A stretch of 14,893 nucleotides of DNA from AWTP1-13 sp035253505 (GTDB taxonomy: Bacteria > Pseudomonadota > Alphaproteobacteria > Rhizobiales > Hyphomicrobiaceae): the NCBI GenBank assembly GCA_035253505.1, contig DATFCC010000126.1:1-14893 (forward strand). The letters run 5' to 3'. The notes beneath the pieces are model-generated. The model was not told the origin of the DNA and ran no database searches. It worked only from the letters and a program-made list of their open reading frames with translations. This document shows positions 6,232 to 14,893 of the stretch, one piece after another; position 1 is the stretch's first letter, and each line of letters begins with the position of its first letter. Position numbers and translations under genes: made by a program.

Positions 6232-7209
6232 CTACCACCGCAAGGTGTTCGCGAACCAGTCGTCCTTGGGGTAGCGCTGGCGCGGCCGCGTGGCCTTGCC
6301 CGGCTCCTTCGCCACCGCCGGCTGCGCATGGACGCCGGTCACAGGCCAGGTCAACGCCCGGCGGGCGAGCGGCTGTGCGGACACGACCGCGCGCCGGCGA
6401 TCGAACTCCTGCTGGGCGATGGCGTCGAACTCGGGCAGCGTGGTGGCGTCGGCCTTGGGCTGCAGGTGCACGATGCGGTATCCGCTCGCTTTCAGGTCAG
6501 CGAGCAAACTCGGCAGCGCCCGGGCCGTCGATGCGTGGATGTCGTGGAACAGGATGATGCCTTTCCGGGTCCGCGCCAGATCGCTCATCACCTTGCGGTG
6601 CACGGTTTCCGCGTTGTGGATGCGATAGTCCTTGCTGTCCACGTCGATGGAGAAGGTGGCGACGTTGCGCTCCTGCAGGTGGATCGCCATCGACTTGCTG
6701 TCGGCAAGGTAGGGGAAGCGGAAGAAAGGCGCGACCGGCCTGCCCAGTGCCTGCTGCACGGCGCTGAAACCGAGCTCGATCTCGTTGCGCGCTCGAAGGG
6801 GCGTGATGCTGCGCAAGTTGGCGTGCGACCAGGTGTGGATGCCGACGGTATGGCCGCGGCGGTGATATTCCTTGACCATCTCGGGATCGGAGACGGCCAT
6901 GCGCCCCACCAGGAAGAAGGTCGCCTTGGTGCATTGCGCATCGAGCGCGTCCAGGATGACCCGGGTGTGCGAGCGCAGCGGCCCGTCATCGAAGGTCAGG
7001 ACCACCTCGCCGTCGGCGAGCAGGTCGTGCTCCTTGTACTGGAAACCGAACCGCGGCCCGCCGGTCGTATCGATCTCGACGACGCGCGAGACCCCGAGCG
7101 CATTCGGCCCCGGTTTGCAAGCCTCCTGGGCGAAGGCGGGCGCCACCGGCCCCGCCGCGGCCATGCAAATGATTCCGCTGGCCAGCGCCAGAGCTCCGAA
7201 GATGCGCAT
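6232..7209 (-). CDS. Secreted polysaccharide deacetylase (NodB homology, carbohydrate esterase family 4)
   Basis: A 325-residue protein with a Sec signal peptide, MRIFGALALASGIICMAAAG...APAFA-Q, cleaved near residue 27. The NodB domain is complete: motif 1 LTFDDGP with catalytic Asp74 and metal-binding Asp75, motif 2 HTWSH with metal ligands His125 and His129, motif 3 RFPY at 164-167, motif 4 DVDSKDY (Tyr where Trp is commoner), and motif 5 ILFHDIH around His222. The enzyme should remove acetyl groups from a polysaccharide (peptidoglycan, chitin-like or exopolysaccharide) in the periplasm or outside. The tail after residue 250 is basic and Pro/Ala-rich, ending RYPKDDWFANTLRW, with no recognised domain. 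The ATG at 7209 follows GAGGG. It diverges from mgtE. Confidence 0.93.
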   Translation of the reverse strand: MRIFGALALASGIICMAAAGPVAPAFAQEACKPGPNALGVSRVVEIDTTGGPRFGFQYKEHDLLADGEVVLTFDDGPLRSHTRVILDALDAQCTKATFFLVGRMAVSDPEMVKEYHRRGHTVGIHTWSHANLRSITPLRARNEIELGFSAVQQALGRPVAPFFRFPYLADSKSMAIHLQERNVATFSIDVDSKDYRIHNAETVHRKVMSDLARTRKGIILFHDIHASTARALPSLLADLKASGYRIVHLQPKADATTLPEFDAIAQQEFDRRRAVVSAQPLARRALTWPVTGVHAQPAVAKEPGKATRPRQRYPKDDWFANTLRW

Positions 7210-7289
7210 GTTTTCCCTCTAGACGACGCGGTATCGACGCCCCGTTCCCGCTCACCGCTTCTTGCACGCGTTCGCAGCAAGAGCAAGGG

Positions 7290-7324
7290 CATGAACACGT
7301 GGGGAAATTCATGCGCGGTTCATG
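7290..7324. promoter_or_regulatory. Possible operator: CATGAA and two TTCATG half-sites
   Basis: In the 270-nt gap between the divergent deacetylase and mgtE genes, CATGAA (7290-7295) is followed by TTCATG at 7308-7313 and 7319-7324. The last two are direct repeats spaced exactly 11 nt (one helical turn), and the first pairs with either as an inverted repeat. Such spacing is typical of response-regulator sites, but the half-sites are only 6 nt, so chance cannot be excluded. The remainder of the gap holds nothing I can identify, and no clear -35/-10 pair. Confidence 0.25.
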
Positions 7325-7479
7325 TCGCGTTTTCTCTGCCACACCTGGGCTCACGCCGCCGGCGTGCGATTGCTGGGCAGAGTAGCAAGTAACCGTGGCA
7401 CGAGGCGCCCGGCGGTGCTATCCGGCGCTCAGCGCCCGCCGAAGTGCGCGCGCCGCGACATCATCAACCGGCTGTCAGC

Positions 7480-8853
7480 ATGCACGCCGAAACCGCCAAT
7501 GCACCGCACACCGAAAGGATGCCGCCGCCGGACCTCGCAAGGCCTGTCGGCGAGGCCCTCGCGGACGGCCGTGGAGGTGACGCCCGCGCGCTCGTGGCCG
7601 GCCTCGAGGCCCGCGACCTCGCCAATGTCATCGAGCTGCTGGAGCCCGCCCACCGTGTCGGCCTGATCGCCGCCCTGGGGCAGGACTTCCGGCCGGACGT
7701 CCTGTCGGAGCTCGACGAGACCGTCCGCGACCAGCTCCTTCCGGCGCTGCCGAAGGACGTCCTCGCCAAGGCCATCGCCGAGCTGGAGACCGACGATGCC
7801 GCCTACCTGCTGGAGAACATGGACGAGCCGGTCCGGCAGGAGATCCTGGCGCAGATGCCGAGTGGCGACCGCGCCGCCCTCGAGCGCAACCTGGAATATC
7901 CGCAGGACACGGCCGGCCGTCTCATGCAGACGGATTTCGTGGCGGTGCCGCCGTTCTGGACCGTCGGCCGCGTCATCGACCACATGCGCGAGGCCGACGA
8001 CCTGCCCGAGACCTTCTCGGACATCTACGTCGTCGACCCGACCTATCACGTGCTCGGCAGCGTCGACCTGAGCCGCCTGCTGCGCACGAAGCGCCATGTC
8101 CTGATCGACTCCCTCATGGAGACGGGGCGCAAGACGGTGCTGGCCACGGCCGACCAGGAGGAGGTGGCAAGACAATTCGAGCGCTACGACCTCAAGTCGG
8201 CGCCGGTCGTCGATGCCGACGCGCGCCTGGTCGGCGTCGTCACGGTCGACGACGTCGTGGAGGTCATCGAGGAGGAGGCTGACGAGGACCTGCGCCGCCT
8301 GGCCGGCGTCGGCGACGAGCGCATCACCGACAGCGTGCGCCACATCGTGCCGGCCCGCTTCTGGTGGCTGCTGGTCAATCTGGTCACGGCCATTCTCGCC
8401 TCGGTGGTCATCAAGCAGTTCGACGCCACCATCGAGCACATGGTTGCGCTGGCCGTGCTCATGCCCATCGTCGCCTCCATGGGCGGCAATGCCGGCACGC
8501 AGACCATGACCGTGGCAGTGCGGGCGCTCGCCACCGGCGAGCTCGGAGCCTTCAACACGGCGCGCGTCGTCCTGCGCGAGACCGCCACCGGGCTCATCAA
8601 CGGGCTCGCCTTCGCCGTCATCATGGGCACCATCGCCTTCCTGTGGTTCGGCTCCAACACGCTGGGTGGCGTGATTGCCGCAGCCATGGTCATCAACCTG
8701 CTGGCAGCGGCCGTCGCCGGCATCTTCATTCCACTGGGGCTGCAACGATGGGGGTTCGATCCGGCCGTCTCCTCGACGGTGTTCGTCACCACGGTAACGG
8801 ATGTCGTCGGTTTCTTCGCCTTCCTGGGGCTCGCCTCGCTCTGGCTGGTCTGA
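7480..8853 (+). CDS. mgtE: Magnesium transporter MgtE
   Basis: A 457-residue protein with complete MgtE architecture. An N-terminal helical domain spans about residues 14-145. Two CBS domains follow (about 149-210 from MQTDFVAVPP and 213-268 ending VVTVDDVVEVIEEEADED), with acidic residues that bind regulatory Mg2+. Five membrane segments begin near residue 292 (FWWLLVNLVTAILASVVI). The family signature PIVASMGGNAGTQTM, with GGNAGTQ at 335-341, and Asp441 of TVTDVVGFFAF, the likely pore Mg2+ ligand, are both present. It imports Mg2+ (and related divalents) across the inner membrane as a dimer gated by cytosolic Mg2+. No start has a good ribosome site. The ATG at 7480 is a compromise between an upstream GTG at 7444 and an ATG at 7519. 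The stop overlaps the ribosome site of the next gene. Confidence 0.94.
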   Translation: MHAETANAPHTERMPPPDLARPVGEALADGRGGDARALVAGLEARDLANVIELLEPAHRVGLIAALGQDFRPDVLSELDETVRDQLLPALPKDVLAKAIAELETDDAAYLLENMDEPVRQEILAQMPSGDRAALERNLEYPQDTAGRLMQTDFVAVPPFWTVGRVIDHMREADDLPETFSDIYVVDPTYHVLGSVDLSRLLRTKRHVLIDSLMETGRKTVLATADQEEVARQFERYDLKSAPVVDADARLVGVVTVDDVVEVIEEEADEDLRRLAGVGDERITDSVRHIVPARFWWLLVNLVTAILASVVIKQFDATIEHMVALAVLMPIVASMGGNAGTQTMTVAVRALATGELGAFNTARVVLRETATGLINGLAFAVIMGTIAFLWFGSNTLGGVIAAAMVINLLAAAVAGIFIPLGLQRWGFDPAVSSTVFVTTVTDVVGFFAFLGLASLWLV

Positions 8854-8864
8854 GGGATCGCGTG

Positions 8865-9281
8865 ATGGGGCCGAAGCGCCGTCGCGGCAGCATGGCCCTG
8901 CTTGCCGCCCTTGCAGCCAGCCATGCCTCGCCTGCATCCGCGCAGGGCGTGAGCCTGCAGGACGTGCTGGAGGTGGTGCGGGACGAGCCCGAGCTGGTGC
9001 GCCAGATCGACGTCGAGCTGCGCCGCCAGGACCTGAAGGTTGCCGGCGTCGCCTGTCTCGCCACCCGCCATGGATCGGAATGGCACCTGCTCAACGGGGC
9101 CGGCGGAGCGCCGTACACGTGCCGCATCGGTTCCAGCTTGTTGCGCATAGAGGCGCAGCGTACCTATTTCGACGGCAACGGCCGCCGGCTGGGACAGGTA
9201 GGGATGGCACCCGAGCCGCTGCTCTTCAACCGCGCGCGATATTTTCGCGAGGGCAATTTCCGGTGGAGCTGGAGCCACTAA
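8865..9281 (+). CDS. Small exported protein of unknown function
   Basis: A 138-residue protein I do not recognise. The N terminus is a clear export signal: basic MGPKRRRG, hydrophobic SMALLAALAASHA, then a likely signal peptidase site at ASA-Q near residue 26. The mature part begins as a charged helix (LQDVLEVVRDEPELVRQIDVELRRQDLKVAGVAC). It continues with a probably beta-rich half holding a second Cys (APYTCRIG) 22 residues after the first, so one disulfide is possible in the periplasm, and ends NFRWSWSH. The ATG at 8865 follows GAGGG by 8 nt, overlapping the mgtE stop at 8851-8853; an adjacent in-frame GTG at 8862 is less well placed. Spacing of 11 nt from mgtE and 20 nt to the next gene suggests one transcript. 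Confidence 0.8.
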   Translation: MGPKRRRGSMALLAALAASHASPASAQGVSLQDVLEVVRDEPELVRQIDVELRRQDLKVAGVACLATRHGSEWHLLNGAGGAPYTCRIGSSLLRIEAQRTYFDGNGRRLGQVGMAPEPLLFNRARYFREGNFRWSWSH

Positions 9282-9301
9282 GGCGCGAGGAGGCGATTTG
9301 C

Positions 9302-9745
9302 ATGGGTGCGAAGGTTCGTCCTCTGGAAGCCAGGGACAAGGCGGCTTGGCTTCGGCTGTTCAAGGGTTACATCGAATTCTACAAGGCGCACATCGCCGAG
9401 GACGTCATCGAGACGCTGTGGCAGCGGCTGATGCAGGGTGGTGAGGGATTCCATTCCGCGCTCGTCGCCGTCGACGACAGCGATCAGCCGATCGGCCTCG
9501 CACACCTGCTGTTGCATCGCTCGACCTGGACCAATGCCCACTACTGCTACCTGGAAGATCTGTTCGTCGATCCCACGCAGCGCGGCAAGGGCATCGGCCG
9601 CGCGCTCATCGATGCCGTGTACGCCCACGCCGACGCCAGCGGCTGCACGCGCACGTACTGGATGACGCAGGAGACGAATGCCACGGCCCGGCGGCTCTAC
9701 GACACGGTGGCGACCAAATCTCCCTTCGTGCAATACCGGCGATGA
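9302..9745 (+). CDS. GNAT family N-acetyltransferase
   Basis: A 147-residue single GNAT domain. Acetyl-CoA motif A is clear, with strand beta-4 CYLEDLFVDPTQ followed by the pyrophosphate-binding loop RGKGIG at residues 94-99 and helix RALIDAVYAHADASG. Motif B follows as CTRTYWMTQETNATARRLYD, with the Tyr near the end commonly acting as general acid. The protein should move an acetyl group from acetyl-CoA to an amine, whose identity cannot be read from sequence. The ATG at 9302 is well supported by GAGGAGG (9287-9293) 8 nt upstream; the open frame continues upstream without homology. It is 20 nt after the exported protein gene. The stop codon lies within a hairpin. Confidence 0.93.
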   Translation: MGAKVRPLEARDKAAWLRLFKGYIEFYKAHIAEDVIETLWQRLMQGGEGFHSALVAVDDSDQPIGLAHLLLHRSTWTNAHYCYLEDLFVDPTQRGKGIGRALIDAVYAHADASGCTRTYWMTQETNATARRLYDTVATKSPFVQYRR

Positions 9746-9764
9746 TGCGCGTTCTCGTCATCGC
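9739..9764 (+). terminator. Hairpin at the end of the GNAT gene, possible 3' stem
   Basis: GCGATGA (9739-9745) pairs with TCATCGC (9758-9764), and the stem can extend inward by a G-U and a G-C pair. No T-run follows, so this is not a classical intrinsic terminator; it could stabilise the 3' end of the mgtE transcript or be chance. Confidence 0.3.
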
Positions 9765-10078
9765 GAGCACGCCCAGGCGGTTGCCCGGGACGAATGGGTC
9801 GTTGAGGGGCTGGGCACTCGGGATTCCTTGCCCCAGCGGTTCCACCGGGCCCACCCGTATCGTGCTCGGCAACTCCGCTCGAGGCCTTTCTTCCCGACGA
9901 TCGCTGAGGTCGATCGCGCTTGGATGCCGGAGATCCGCACGCATGCCGACAGCGCCGGGAAGCTGTGGCACGGATCGGCTCTTTCGAAACGCTGAACACT
10001 TTTCTTCCCTCCGCTCTCCGGACAGGGTAACTCGTTGCACGCGATCCCATCCCCACGCGATCAACGAGGGTCCAGCCG
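9746..10078. other. 333-nt intergenic region without a recognisable gene
   Basis: Open frames cross this stretch on both strands, but none has a family resemblance or a ribosome site. It contains two CGATCG palindromes (9898-9903 and 9911-9916) and an imperfect GCTGGG/CCCAGC hairpin around 9807-9835. The promoter of the downstream alcohol dehydrogenase is probably in the last 100 nt. I see its ribosome site, GAGGG at 10066-10070, but no clear -35/-10 pair. Confidence 0.5.
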
Positions 10079-11206
<1,128 letters not shown>

Positions 11207-11372
11207 CGCGCCCCGCTGGAAAGCGCCGCCGTCGGGACTGGGCAACCAGGTTGTTGATGCGTAATCGCGCCTGCCGCCACTATCCATGAACCCGCCGCTG
11301 AGCTGATATGACCGTAGCATCGTCTGCCGGACGATCCGTCCGGCTCGCCGCGCCGGGAGCAGACTGCGGTCC

Positions 11373-13814
11373 ATGAAGCGGGTTCTGAAATGGGCTGGAG
11401 CGGCGGTTGCCGCGCTCCTGGTCCTGACGATCGCGGCGGCCGGCATGTTCTACGCCGTGCTGCGCAACACGGTTCCTTCCCCGTCCGGCACGCTCCCCGT
11501 CGCCGGCCTCTCGGAGGCCGTCGAGATCGTCCGCGACCGGGAGGGCGTCCCCCACGTCCTCGCGGCGACCACGGAGGATCTCTTTACGGCGGTCGGCTTC
11601 CTGCATGCGCAGGACCGCTTGTGGCAGATGGAGCTGACGCGGCGGGCGGGGCAGGGCCGGCTGTCGGAAATCTTCGGCCAGCCTACTTTCGGCGCGGATG
11701 TGTTCCTGCGCACCATCGACCTCTATGGCCACGCCGAGCGGGCGATACCGGCGCTGCCGCCGGACGTGCGCCGCGATCTGGAGGCCTATGCCCGCGGCGT
11801 CAACGCGTTCATGGGGCGCAAGACGGGCCTGCTCGAGCCGCGGTTGCCGCCGGAATTCCTGCTGCTGCGCCACCAGCCCGAGCCTTGGCGTGTGGCCGAC
11901 ACCCTCGTCACAGCCAAGCTCATGGCGCTCAATCTCTCCACGAACATCAACCAGGAGACGATGCGTCTGGCGCTGGCAGCCGAGGGGTTCACTTCGGCGG
12001 AGATCGCGGAGCTGATGCCGCGCGAGCCCGAGGACGCGCCTCCGCTGCCCGAGCTGGCCGGGCTCTATCCGCTGCAGCGCCACAACGCCCGGCCGCGACA
12101 GGCGGCGCGCCCGGCCATCGACGGCATGATCGGCGGAGGCGCCTCCAACAACTGGGTCGTGTCGGGCGCCCGCACCCGCTCCGGCAAGCCGCTGCTCGCC
12201 AACGATCCCCATCTCCAGCTCAGCGCCCCCTCGACCTGGTATCTGGCCCACCTCTCCCAGCATAGATCCGGTGCCGCGCCCCTGAACGTCGTCGGCGCCA
12301 CGCTTCCCGGCCTGCCATTCGTAGTGCTCGGCCGCAGCGACACGCTGGCCTGGGGCTTTACCAATACCGGTCCCGACGTGCAGGACCTGTTCATTGAGAA
12401 GGTCAACCCGGACGATCCCTCGCTCTATCTGACGCCGGACGGCTGGCGCCCTTTCGACAGGGACACGCTCGCCATCGCGGTGAAGGGGCGCGGCGTGGAG
12501 ATGGTGGAGCGGCGCCGCACGCGTCACGGGCCCGTGCTTCCGCCGAGCTACCGCGACATCGGCAACCTGCTGGGGTCGCAGCATGTCGCCGCCCTGCAAT
12601 GGACCGCGCTCAGCGACGACGACACGACCATCGCCACCGGCATGTTCGATCCCGACATCCGTACCGTCCACGACTACATGGAGCGCATGCGCCGCTATGT
12701 CGTGCCCATGCAGAGCATGGTGGTGGCCGACAGCGAGGGCAACATCGGCATGATCGCGCCGGGCCGCGTGCCGGTGCGCGATCCCGCCAACAAGGTCGCC
12801 GGGCGCGCACCCGTGCCCGGCTGGGATGCCACCTACGACTGGAAGGGATACATCCCCTTCGAGGATGTTCCGCGTGTCGTCAACCCGCCCTCGGGCGCCA
12901 TCGGCACCGCCAACGCCCGCATCGTCGGCCCCGACTATCCGCATTTCCTCACCTATGACTGGGACCCGCCCTTCCGGCAGCATCGAGTCGAGGAGCTCGT
13001 TCTCGATCGCAAGGGTCACGACATCGCCAGCATGCGCGCCGCGCAGGCCGATGTTCTGTCCGGCGGCTTCGCCCAGCTCAAACCGCTGATGATCGCGGCC
13101 GCGCGTCGCGCCGGCTTCCCCGATCGCGCCTTGCTCGACCGGCTCGACCGCTGGGACGCCACCATGCGCGCCGATATGGCCGAGCCGCTCATATTCACCG
13201 CGTGGGAACGCGAGACCGTGCGCACCATCTACCGCCCAAGCCTCGGCGCCGCATTCGATCGCTTCTTCGGCTCCCGCGCGCTCGCACTGACCAGGTTGCT
13301 GGAAGGCCGGTCAGCGACCCGCGACTGGTGCGACGACCGCTCCACTCCCGATCGGGAGACATGCGACGGCCTGGTCGCGGACGCGCTCTTGAAGGCCATG
13401 GCGGACCTCGAGACGCGCTATGGCACCGATCGCGGCAAGTGGCGATGGGGCCCGGCGCACTACGCCCTCGGGGAGCACCGCCCGTTCGGCAGCTTCGCGC
13501 TGCTCGCGCACTATTTCAATGTCACGGTGCCGAGCCCCGGCGACGACTACACGCTCAATCGCGGCGTCACGGAGTTCGGCGAGCGGCACACGTTCACCAA
13601 TCGGGCCGCATCGACCTATCGCGGCATCTACGATTTCGCCGATCTGGAACGGTCGCTCTACATCCAGACCACGGGCCAATCGGGGAACGCCTTCTCGCCC
13701 TTCTACCGCTCGTTCGCGGAACGCTGGGCCAAGGTCGACTACATCGAAATCCCCACGCGGCGCGACGTCATCACCCGCACGGCCATCGGCACGTGGCGCC
13801 TCACGCCGCAATGA
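11373..13814 (+). CDS. Penicillin acylase family protein (peptidase S45, Ntn hydrolase)
   Basis: An 813-residue precursor. Residues 8-30 form a signal or anchor segment (AGAAVAALLVLTIAAAGMFYAVL), so the enzyme acts in the periplasm. The alpha region includes HAQDRLWQMELTRRAGQGRLSEIFG. Autocleavage is expected before Ser258 in GGASNNWVVSG, making this Ser the N-terminal nucleophile of the beta chain. His at beta-23 (ANDPHL) is the form found in cephalosporin and acyl-homoserine-lactone acylases, rather than the Gln of penicillin G acylase. Asn514 in GTANARI is the probable oxyanion-hole Asn. Near the C terminus GQSGNAFSPFY matches the S45 GQSGNP-S-HY element. The exact amide substrate is unknown. 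Two cysteines about 13 apart (DWCDDRS..ETCDG) may form a disulfide. The ribosome site is weak (GGGAG, 13 nt upstream). The gene ends 28 nt from the opposing acuI stop. Confidence 0.93.
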   Translation: MKRVLKWAGAAVAALLVLTIAAAGMFYAVLRNTVPSPSGTLPVAGLSEAVEIVRDREGVPHVLAATTEDLFTAVGFLHAQDRLWQMELTRRAGQGRLSEIFGQPTFGADVFLRTIDLYGHAERAIPALPPDVRRDLEAYARGVNAFMGRKTGLLEPRLPPEFLLLRHQPEPWRVADTLVTAKLMALNLSTNINQETMRLALAAEGFTSAEIAELMPREPEDAPPLPELAGLYPLQRHNARPRQAARPAIDGMIGGGASNNWVVSGARTRSGKPLLANDPHLQLSAPSTWYLAHLSQHRSGAAPLNVVGATLPGLPFVVLGRSDTLAWGFTNTGPDVQDLFIEKVNPDDPSLYLTPDGWRPFDRDTLAIAVKGRGVEMVERRRTRHGPVLPPSYRDIGNLLGSQHVAALQWTALSDDDTTIATGMFDPDIRTVHDYMERMRRYVVPMQSMVVADSEGNIGMIAPGRVPVRDPANKVAGRAPVPGWDATYDWKGYIPFEDVPRVVNPPSGAIGTANARIVGPDYPHFLTYDWDPPFRQHRVEELVLDRKGHDIASMRAAQADVLSGGFAQLKPLMIAAARRAGFPDRALLDRLDRWDATMRADMAEPLIFTAWERETVRTIYRPSLGAAFDRFFGSRALALTRLLEGRSATRDWCDDRSTPDRETCDGLVADALLKAMADLETRYGTDRGKWRWGPAHYALGEHRPFGSFALLAHYFNVTVPSPGDDYTLNRGVTEFGERHTFTNRAASTYRGIYDFADLERSLYIQTTGQSGNAFSPFYRSFAERWAKVDYIEIPTRRDVITRTAIGTWRLTPQ

Positions 13815-13830
13815 CCGGCCGCATCGGTCA
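13812..13830. terminator. Small stem between converging acylase and acuI genes
   Basis: TGACCG (13812-13817, containing the acylase stop) pairs with CGGTCA (13825-13830) across a 7-nt centre, extendable by one G-U pair. It sits in the 28-nt gap between convergent genes, where a two-way terminator would be expected. No T-run is present on either strand, so the call is weak. Confidence 0.3.
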
Positions 13831-13842
13831 CCGTCTCGCGCA

Positions 13843-14829
13843 CTAGGCGAGCTCCAGCACCACGCGGCCGCGCACCTTGCCGGCCAGGATCTCCGGCGCC
13901 AGCGCGACGACATCGCGCGCCGGCCGCGTGACGGTCATGGCCGCGAGCTTGGCGCGGTCGAGATCGGCAGCGAGCCGGCGCCACGCTTCGGCGCGGACCG
14001 GCTTGGGCGCCATCACCGAGTCGATGCCGGCGAGCGTGACACCGCGCAGGATGAAGGGGGCGACCGAAGTCGCCAGATCCATGCCTTGCGCGAGTCCGCA
14101 TGCCGCAACAGCCCCGCCATACCTCGTCATGCTGATGGCATTGGCGAGGGTGTGGCTGCCGACGGCATCGACGGCGCCTGCCCATCTCTCCTTGTTGAGC
14201 GGGCGGGCCGGCTTCGACAGCTCGGCGCGATCGATGATCTCGCTCGCACCCAGCCCCTTCAGATAGTCGGCCTCCGCCTGTCGGCCAGTCGAGGCCGTGA
14301 CCTGGTAGCCGAGCTTGGCCAGCAACGCGACGGCGACGCTGCCCACGCCGCCCGCAGCCCCGGTGACCAGCACTGGGCCGCTGGCGGGCTTCACGCCATG
14401 GCGTTCCAGCGCCAGCACGCAGAGCATGGCCGTGTACCCCGCGGTGCCGACGGCCATGCAATCGGCGGCCGTAAGTTGCGCCGGCATCTTCAACAGCCAG
14501 TCCCCGTTGACGCGGGCAACCTCAGAATAGCCGCCGTAGTGGGTCTCCCCCACGCCCCAGCCATTGAGCAGCACGGCATCGCCGGGCTTGAACTCGGGAT
14601 GGGAGGAAGTGGCCACCGTGCCGGCGAAATCAATGCCGGGGATCATGGGCCAGCGGCGGATCACCGGCGCTTTGCCTGTGATGGCCAGCCCATCCTTGTA
14701 GTTGATGGTGGAGTGGCTCACGTGGACCACGACGTCGCCGTCCATCAGATCGGTCTGCGACAGCTCCTGCCAGGCACTCGTCGGCCCACCCTCGCCCTTC
14801 GTGACCATCAATGCCTTGAACCGCTTCAT
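13843..14829 (-). CDS. acuI: AcuI/YhdH-type acrylyl-CoA reductase (NADPH), MDR superfamily
   Basis: A 328-residue zinc-free medium-chain reductase. The family-typical segment STINYKDGLAITGKAPVIRRWPMIPGIDFAGTV lies at residues 40-72, followed by LNGWGVGETHYGGYSEVARV and the Rossmann nucleotide loop TGAAGGVGS at 156-164. None of the cysteine and histidine zinc ligands of alcohol dehydrogenases is present. Characterised members reduce acryloyl-CoA to propionyl-CoA with NADPH, in detoxification of acryloyl-CoA from DMSP or 3-hydroxypropionate metabolism; others are annotated only as quinone oxidoreductases. The ATG at 14829 is chosen because GGGAG lies 8 nt upstream; an in-frame GTG at 14838 would overlap that site. 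No neighbouring gene for DMSP or propionate use is visible. Confidence 0.93.
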   Translation of the reverse strand: MKRFKALMVTKGEGGPTSAWQELSQTDLMDGDVVVHVSHSTINYKDGLAITGKAPVIRRWPMIPGIDFAGTVATSSHPEFKPGDAVLLNGWGVGETHYGGYSEVARVNGDWLLKMPAQLTAADCMAVGTAGYTAMLCVLALERHGVKPASGPVLVTGAAGGVGSVAVALLAKLGYQVTASTGRQAEADYLKGLGASEIIDRAELSKPARPLNKERWAGAVDAVGSHTLANAISMTRYGGAVAACGLAQGMDLATSVAPFILRGVTLAGIDSVMAPKPVRAEAWRRLAADLDRAKLAAMTVTRPARDVVALAPEILAGKVRGRVVLELA

Positions 14830-14893
14830 GATCCGCACTCCCGGGAGGCTGTCGGGTGGGTCTAGGCCATCGCGCAGCGGCTTGTCGAGCGCG

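Noticed and set aside
7429..8937. 502-residue minus-strand open frame opposite mgtE
   Set aside because: mgtE is complete and well supported. The antisense translation is a string of D, G, H, Q and R residues without any domain, typical of GC-driven shadow frames.
9746..10064. Possible decayed gene between the GNAT and alcohol dehydrogenase genes
   Set aside because: Open frames on both strands show no recognisable family segment, so degradation of a former gene cannot be supported by eye.
11280..13019. 579-residue minus-strand open frame opposite the acylase
   Set aside because: Shadow of the S45 acylase; no motif and no ribosome site, with the expected compositional bias.

Overview
The window is a GC-rich (roughly two thirds G+C by eye), densely coded chromosomal segment. 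Protein style and codon use fit an alphaproteobacterium (Rhizobiales, Rhodospirillales or Reyranella-like); this is inference from family resemblance only. I see no tRNA, rRNA, CRISPR array, insertion sequence, integrase or phage gene.

Left part, mostly minus strand (1-6111): the first part of an ABC-F ATPase runs off the left edge. To its right is a molybdenum hydroxylase cluster of the carbon monoxide dehydrogenase family. Read in the direction of transcription (right to left) it is cupin gene, coxS (2Fe-2S subunit), coxL (molybdopterin subunit), coxM (FAD subunit), then coxG (SRPBCC accessory protein). The S-L-M order and the AYRGAGR active-site loop in CoxL place it in the form II group, whose natural substrate is unsettled, so true CO oxidation should not be assumed. 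A small DUF2277 gene on the plus strand sits between coxM and coxG. Paired, inverted GTAG-headed hairpin repeats (REP/BIME-like) flank this region at 546-630 and 1524-1613, and a different palindromic repeat lies between coxS and coxL.

Middle part (6232-9745): a secreted polysaccharide deacetylase on the minus strand diverges from a plus-strand set made of the magnesium transporter mgtE, a small secreted protein of unknown function and a GNAT acetyltransferase. The three plus-strand genes are closely spaced and probably co-transcribed.

Right part (10079-14829): a class III alcohol dehydrogenase (glutathione-dependent formaldehyde dehydrogenase) and an S45 penicillin-acylase-family Ntn hydrolase, both on plus, converge with an AcuI/YhdH-type acrylyl-CoA reductase on minus.

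Most genes belong to well-known families, and I see no clear sign of an entirely new multi-gene system. The points most worth a second look are the paired REP elements, one of which supplies the stop codon of coxG; the form II hydroxylase of unknown substrate with an N-terminally extended CoxS; and the small exported protein behind mgtE.
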